A stretch of 35,287 nucleotides of DNA. Origin: Candidatus Krumholzibacteriota bacterium. GTDB lineage: Bacteria; Krumholzibacteriota; Krumholzibacteriia; LZORAL124-64-63. The notes beneath the pieces are model-generated. The model worked only from the letters and a program-made list of their open reading frames with translations. It ran no database searches and was not told the origin of the DNA. The DNA is taken from NCBI GenBank assembly GCA_024275485.1, contig JAJRZA010000104.1, positions 1 to 35,287 of the forward strand, in the 5' to 3' direction. Shown here piece by piece: positions 33,701 to 35,287 of this stretch (position 1 is its first letter; every line of letters begins with the position of its first letter). Made by a program: the position numbers and the translations under genes.

Positions 33701-34236
33701 CCCGGACCTTCATCGTAGATTTCGGTGAAGTTGGCCCAGAACTCGGTGATGCCCAGTTCAAACTGCTCACCTTCGAGGGTGACTTTTTGCCATTGGTCCA
33801 CCTTGCCAGGTTTGAACAGGCGCACTGGATAACTGGCTTCCTGTTTGCCGGTGCTCACTTTGGCGTGAACCTTGGCCGATAGGATATAATCCACGGTTGC
33901 ACCCTCGCGAATGGGCATCACACCTTCATAACCAAAGTAGCGGGTGATTCCGGAGGCGATCAGAATCACGATCATCGATAGATGCAGGAGCATAAACCCA
34001 CTCTGTTGCCGTCGATACGGCATGCGCTTTAAGAACGAAAGCATCAGGTTGATGACGAAAAGCGCCAAGGTGGCCTCAAACCATGAGGCGGCATAGATCA
34101 TTTGGTATGCTGCATCCCGACCACCATAGAAGGACTCGATGAATGTGCCGAAGATGCTGCCTATTGCAACGATCGTCATGAGGGCCGCGCCAAGTTTCAC
34201 CGACGAGAGAAACTGGAGCACAGGATTCTTGAACAT
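30769..34236 (-). CDS. Fused ResB-CcsA cytochrome c biogenesis protein (System II)
   Basis: This very long gene (1155 residues) encodes both System II partners, which bring heme to the periplasm and attach it to apocytochromes c. The N-terminal ResB part starts with the family opening FLSSVKLGAALMTIVAIG and IGSIFGTFIES, then three more membrane segments. A large periplasmic part (about 100-590) ends in LLTLGFLLTILKNLLF. A second hydrophobic stretch with an ARAQEH end (about 610-630) introduces some 200 more periplasmic residues. The CcsA part (about 850-1155) has several segments and the heme-handling WWD-type motif WGRYWGWDPKETWSLI near residue 1050, with conserved His in WLNIHVTVI and VGLHSYG. 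Fused forms occur in Bacteroidota and Campylobacterota. The start at 34236 is chosen because the family begins there; the open frame runs back to 34368. It is divergent from the beta-barrel gene. Confidence 0.92.
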   Translation of the reverse strand: MFKNPVLQFLSSVKLGAALMTIVAIGSIFGTFIESFYGGRDAAYQMIYAASWFEATLALFVINLMLSFLKRMPYRRQQSGFMLLHLSMIVILIASGITRYFGYEGVMPIREGATVDYILSAKVHAKVSTGKQEASYPVRLFKPGKVDQWQKVTLEGEQFELGITEFWANFTEIYDEGPGGPPGVQFGVSMGGDITTHILTAGERGKIGSVPAHFLTRGFSGEMSVSPYGDLRVHSGGESCSIPVGIPDGTVHNCGDLALEIVEFQTSYAVGGESHPEGPLTNPMIRVAISDNDGRSGERLLFALHPDFSMGHSGGEDPFADLDLLYSVSSGIEFSYHTADGLQARASFPISAMDMNSEERSEVAAGEVFAVREEMLYINDAQGFSFVPVKVMSSVVLKPSHSDNSNAPPAARLTIRDSQGNEASAICVKYSPAERVDLGGRPLKLSFGPVQMKLGYSLTLEDFVLDTYPGSDNPATYESHVLLNDPGQGIVDQSFHIYMNHPLSHGGSKHFQSSYDADRKGTVLSVNHDPGKIPTYIGYSLLTLGFLLTILKNLLFPRKKKSGKTESVAAVLLVGLLALGSIGTARAQEHGENDGHNHAPVAAKGFIALSDPARELASRLVIQDFQGRMKPLDTLAREMTMKVAKSTKFQKRHPVDMFLNWTANPSFWWDQEVIGVRHGGLKNLLGVDPSTKRVSMASMFENGSYRMMDQVREAHRKPDPERSKVQRKLLTFDERFNLLYMTFQGTTLRMFPVPGDVNNTWLDISDVGSRLTPEQADQYNMAYSSLMKGLKTGDNSQIMAGLRGINDIQHQYGSAVIPSDARLAAELSYNKNHIFSYMMIPLLGAFLILMGVFLWNLFKNRLAKVSFRNIFYSIGMVLYTIGAVGMIYGYVLRWIASGRAPLSNGHESLLFISLAAVVTGLISELIFRISLPASLAALLTLIIVGVSMLSMFDPAIGPLVPVLVSYWLNIHVTVITGSYALFGLAFLLGVMIMILILVRALKKDEAGRENLDFSLKALDKVNFWILVVGIGMMSIGTLLGGVWANESWGRYWGWDPKETWSLITILVASVGLHFRFLPKMRSFWLSAAWNWVIIDSVLMTYFGVNYFLVGLHSYGAGEAATVPAWVHGFNIGMLILIISSGVVYQKNKKKNIPSV

Positions 34237-34413
34237 TGCTTTCACGAAGACCACCCGGGTTATCACGATTCTCCAAGGGCGGGCCCCAAAAAAAACCGTA
34301 TTCATTAGGGAGAATATTTTAGTGTGTGAAATATAATCACTGAAACTGTGATCGCCCATGAAAATCACTGTTGAATCAGATAAATCGATTTCGAAAATAA
34401 TTTCATCCGGATG

Positions 34414-34442
34414 TGGACCTCTTTTAACCGATTGATTATACT
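34414..34442 (+). promoter_or_regulatory. Putative sigma-70 promoter of the small beta-barrel gene
   Basis: TGGACC (34414-34419) and TATACT (34437-34442) are separated by 17 bases, the optimal spacing. Transcription would begin near 34449, which is past the upstream in-frame ATG at 34448 and supports the start at 34484. The same gap has two AATCACTG copies, at 34335 and 34363, which may be a binding site for the divergent gene. Confidence 0.45.
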
Positions 34443-34483
34443 ACGTCATGAAATTGTTCCACATCCCAGAAACGAGGATTTTG

Positions 34484-35107
34484 ATGCGTTCATCACTGAA
34501 GACCATGGCCCTTACCTCTTTAATTATTCTCCTGGTGACGACCTCCGCTCTGGCCATGGACCTTGGCGGTCACGATCGTGACGGCGTGGTTGTCGGCTTC
34601 ACCATCGGTGCCGGTTGGAACTGGTTGGATTTCTCCATCCCCGACGATGATGGCAACCCGGTGTCCGGCCAGACCGATACCGATGTCGATCTGACCGGTG
34701 GCCTGTCCCTGGGCTGGGCCCGGAGTGATCATCTGGTCTTCTCCCTCGGAGTGCATGGCTGGAAGGCCCATTACTATTTTCTCGGAAACTCCTATAGTGC
34801 CAGCACCACCCAGTTTCAAGCAGATGTATCCTGGTTTCCGCGGGGTAAGGGGTTTTGGTTGCGTGGGGGAATTGGTCCGGGAAATATCAGCTTTTCAGCA
34901 GTCGTTCCAAGGGCTAATGTTACATTCCAGGAATGGGGGTGGAATTTGCTGGGCGGAGCTGGATATGAATTCAGGGTTTCCGATACAACAGCCATTGGCT
35001 TGGCCTACGAGTATCGTCATCTCGGGGTGGGCGCTTTTGAAGGGTTTGACGATACCGAAATTTCCAGCCACAATGCCCTGCTGAGTTTCCGGTGGTACAT
35101 GGATTAA
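34484..35107 (+). CDS. Small outer membrane beta-barrel protein
   Basis: The 207-residue product has a signal peptide (residues about 1-23, LTSLIILLVTTSALA). It is followed by alternating strands rich in aromatic and small residues: VVVGFTIGAGWNWLDFSI, then GGLSLGWARSDHLVFSLGVH, FWLRGGIGPG, WGWNLLGGAGYEFRV and TTAIGLAYEYRHLGVG, and it closes with NALLSFRWYMD. This is the pattern of eight-stranded OmpA/OmpW-like porins, and the last strand with a terminal aromatic fits outer membrane assembly. The family is general; the cargo is unknown. GAGG seven bases before the ATG at 34484 and the promoter position favour this start over 34448. The stop codon ends at 35107, and a mobile-element-like end begins at the next base. 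Confidence 0.78.
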   Translation: MRSSLKTMALTSLIILLVTTSALAMDLGGHDRDGVVVGFTIGAGWNWLDFSIPDDDGNPVSGQTDTDVDLTGGLSLGWARSDHLVFSLGVHGWKAHYYFLGNSYSASTTQFQADVSWFPRGKGFWLRGGIGPGNISFSAVVPRANVTFQEWGWNLLGGAGYEFRVSDTTAIGLAYEYRHLGVGAFEGFDDTEISSHNALLSFRWYMD

Positions 35108-35130
35108 GTTGTGCCCCCGAAAATGTTTCT
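35108..35130. repeat. Terminal-repeat copy, same family as the element at 11838
   Basis: The 23 bases starting directly after the stop codon of the beta-barrel gene match the left arm of the element at 11838 at 20 positions: GTTGTGCCCC, a changed base, then GA and AATGTT. Orientation is the same as the left arm, so the element should extend to the right, beyond the window. The opposite end cannot be seen. Confidence 0.55.
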
Positions 35131-35172
35131 CCCTTCTATCGTTGGCCGGTTCCCCAACCATCCATTAACCCC

Positions 35173-35287
35173 CTACCGTGCGTAACTCAACTCATGTTCA
35201 CAATTCCTCTCCAATGCCCGGGTCTTGACCTTGCCATCGTAGTATTCCGACCAACGTTCCGGTAACTCAATGTGATCACGAAAGATC
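35173..35287 (-). CDS. Unidentified protein, C-terminal end only
   Basis: The last 37 codons of a leftward gene are visible, ending with TAG at 35173-35175. The frame is open to the right edge. The readable part is IELPERWSEYYDGKV and then KTRALERNCEHELSYAR. I do not recognise it. It lies just inside the terminal repeat at 35108, 42 bases from it, where a transposase C-terminus would be expected, so a transposase is a reasonable guess from position but not from sequence. Another gene into whose 3' side the repeat inserted is equally possible. The rest of the gene would settle it. Confidence 0.35.
   Translation of the reverse strand, partial: IFRDHIELPERWSEYYDGKVKTRALERNCEHELSYAR

Overview
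The window is bacterial chromosome with closely spaced genes on both strands and no rRNA, tRNA, CRISPR or phage block that I can see. The host is almost certainly a Gram-negative bacterium. Evidence for an outer membrane includes a CBM9-DUF5916 protein with a long barrel-like C-terminus, a small beta-barrel protein, a lipoprotein subtilase and periplasmic cytochrome c assembly. A fused ResB-CcsA protein, YfhO-like and GT39-like membrane proteins, an S9 peptidase and a TM2/DUF5668-like protein are combined in uncultured FCB-group-like or Acidobacteriota-like lineages. I cannot place the organism more exactly.

Layout, left to right. (1) 1-1949: the start of a GAF/PAS sensor, divergent from a GT4 glycosyltransferase broken by an in-frame TAA. 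(2) 2027-4134: an ECF sigma factor, its zinc-finger anti-sigma factor and a small membrane protein in one leftward operon. It faces a rightward DUF5916 gene that carries a good ECF-type promoter, followed by a histone-deacetylase-fold enzyme with an unexplained C-terminal half. (3) 8782-11730: a TPR protein and a decayed S9 peptidase with at least three disruptions. (4) 11838-11974: a 137-bp inverted-repeat element, then a stand-alone CBM48 protein and a methyl-accepting chemotaxis protein. (5) 14658-19065: a GntR regulator, an unknown protein with a TTG start, a CCA-adding-type nucleotidyltransferase, an EamA transporter and a TauE/SafE transporter. (6) 19152-25908: a subtilase lipoprotein, divergent from a membrane protein that resembles a chemoreceptor with a degenerate tip and carries four copies of an NxFML motif in its tail, then a group II PLP decarboxylase and a Bax-like glucosaminidase. 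(7) 25923-30510: a GT39-like glycosyltransferase coupled to a YfhO-like protein split by an in-frame TAG. (8) 30769-35107: the ResB-CcsA fusion, divergent from a small beta-barrel protein. (9) 35108 to the end: a further copy of the terminal repeat found at 11838, directly after a stop codon, followed by the C-terminus of an unidentified leftward gene.

Three points deserve most attention. The first is the receptor-like protein at 21251-23389, whose extreme C-terminus and three internal tail sites repeat the same NxFML(N)KP motif. The second is a repeat family with one end at 35108 and two inverted ends at 11838-11974, which looks like a mobile element and a short non-autonomous relative. The third is the cluster of three disrupted genes (nonsense at 1644, nonsense at 27357, frameshifts plus deletion at 9564-11730), which means either real gene decay or assembly error. 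All functional calls rest on reading motifs by eye; no database search was run.
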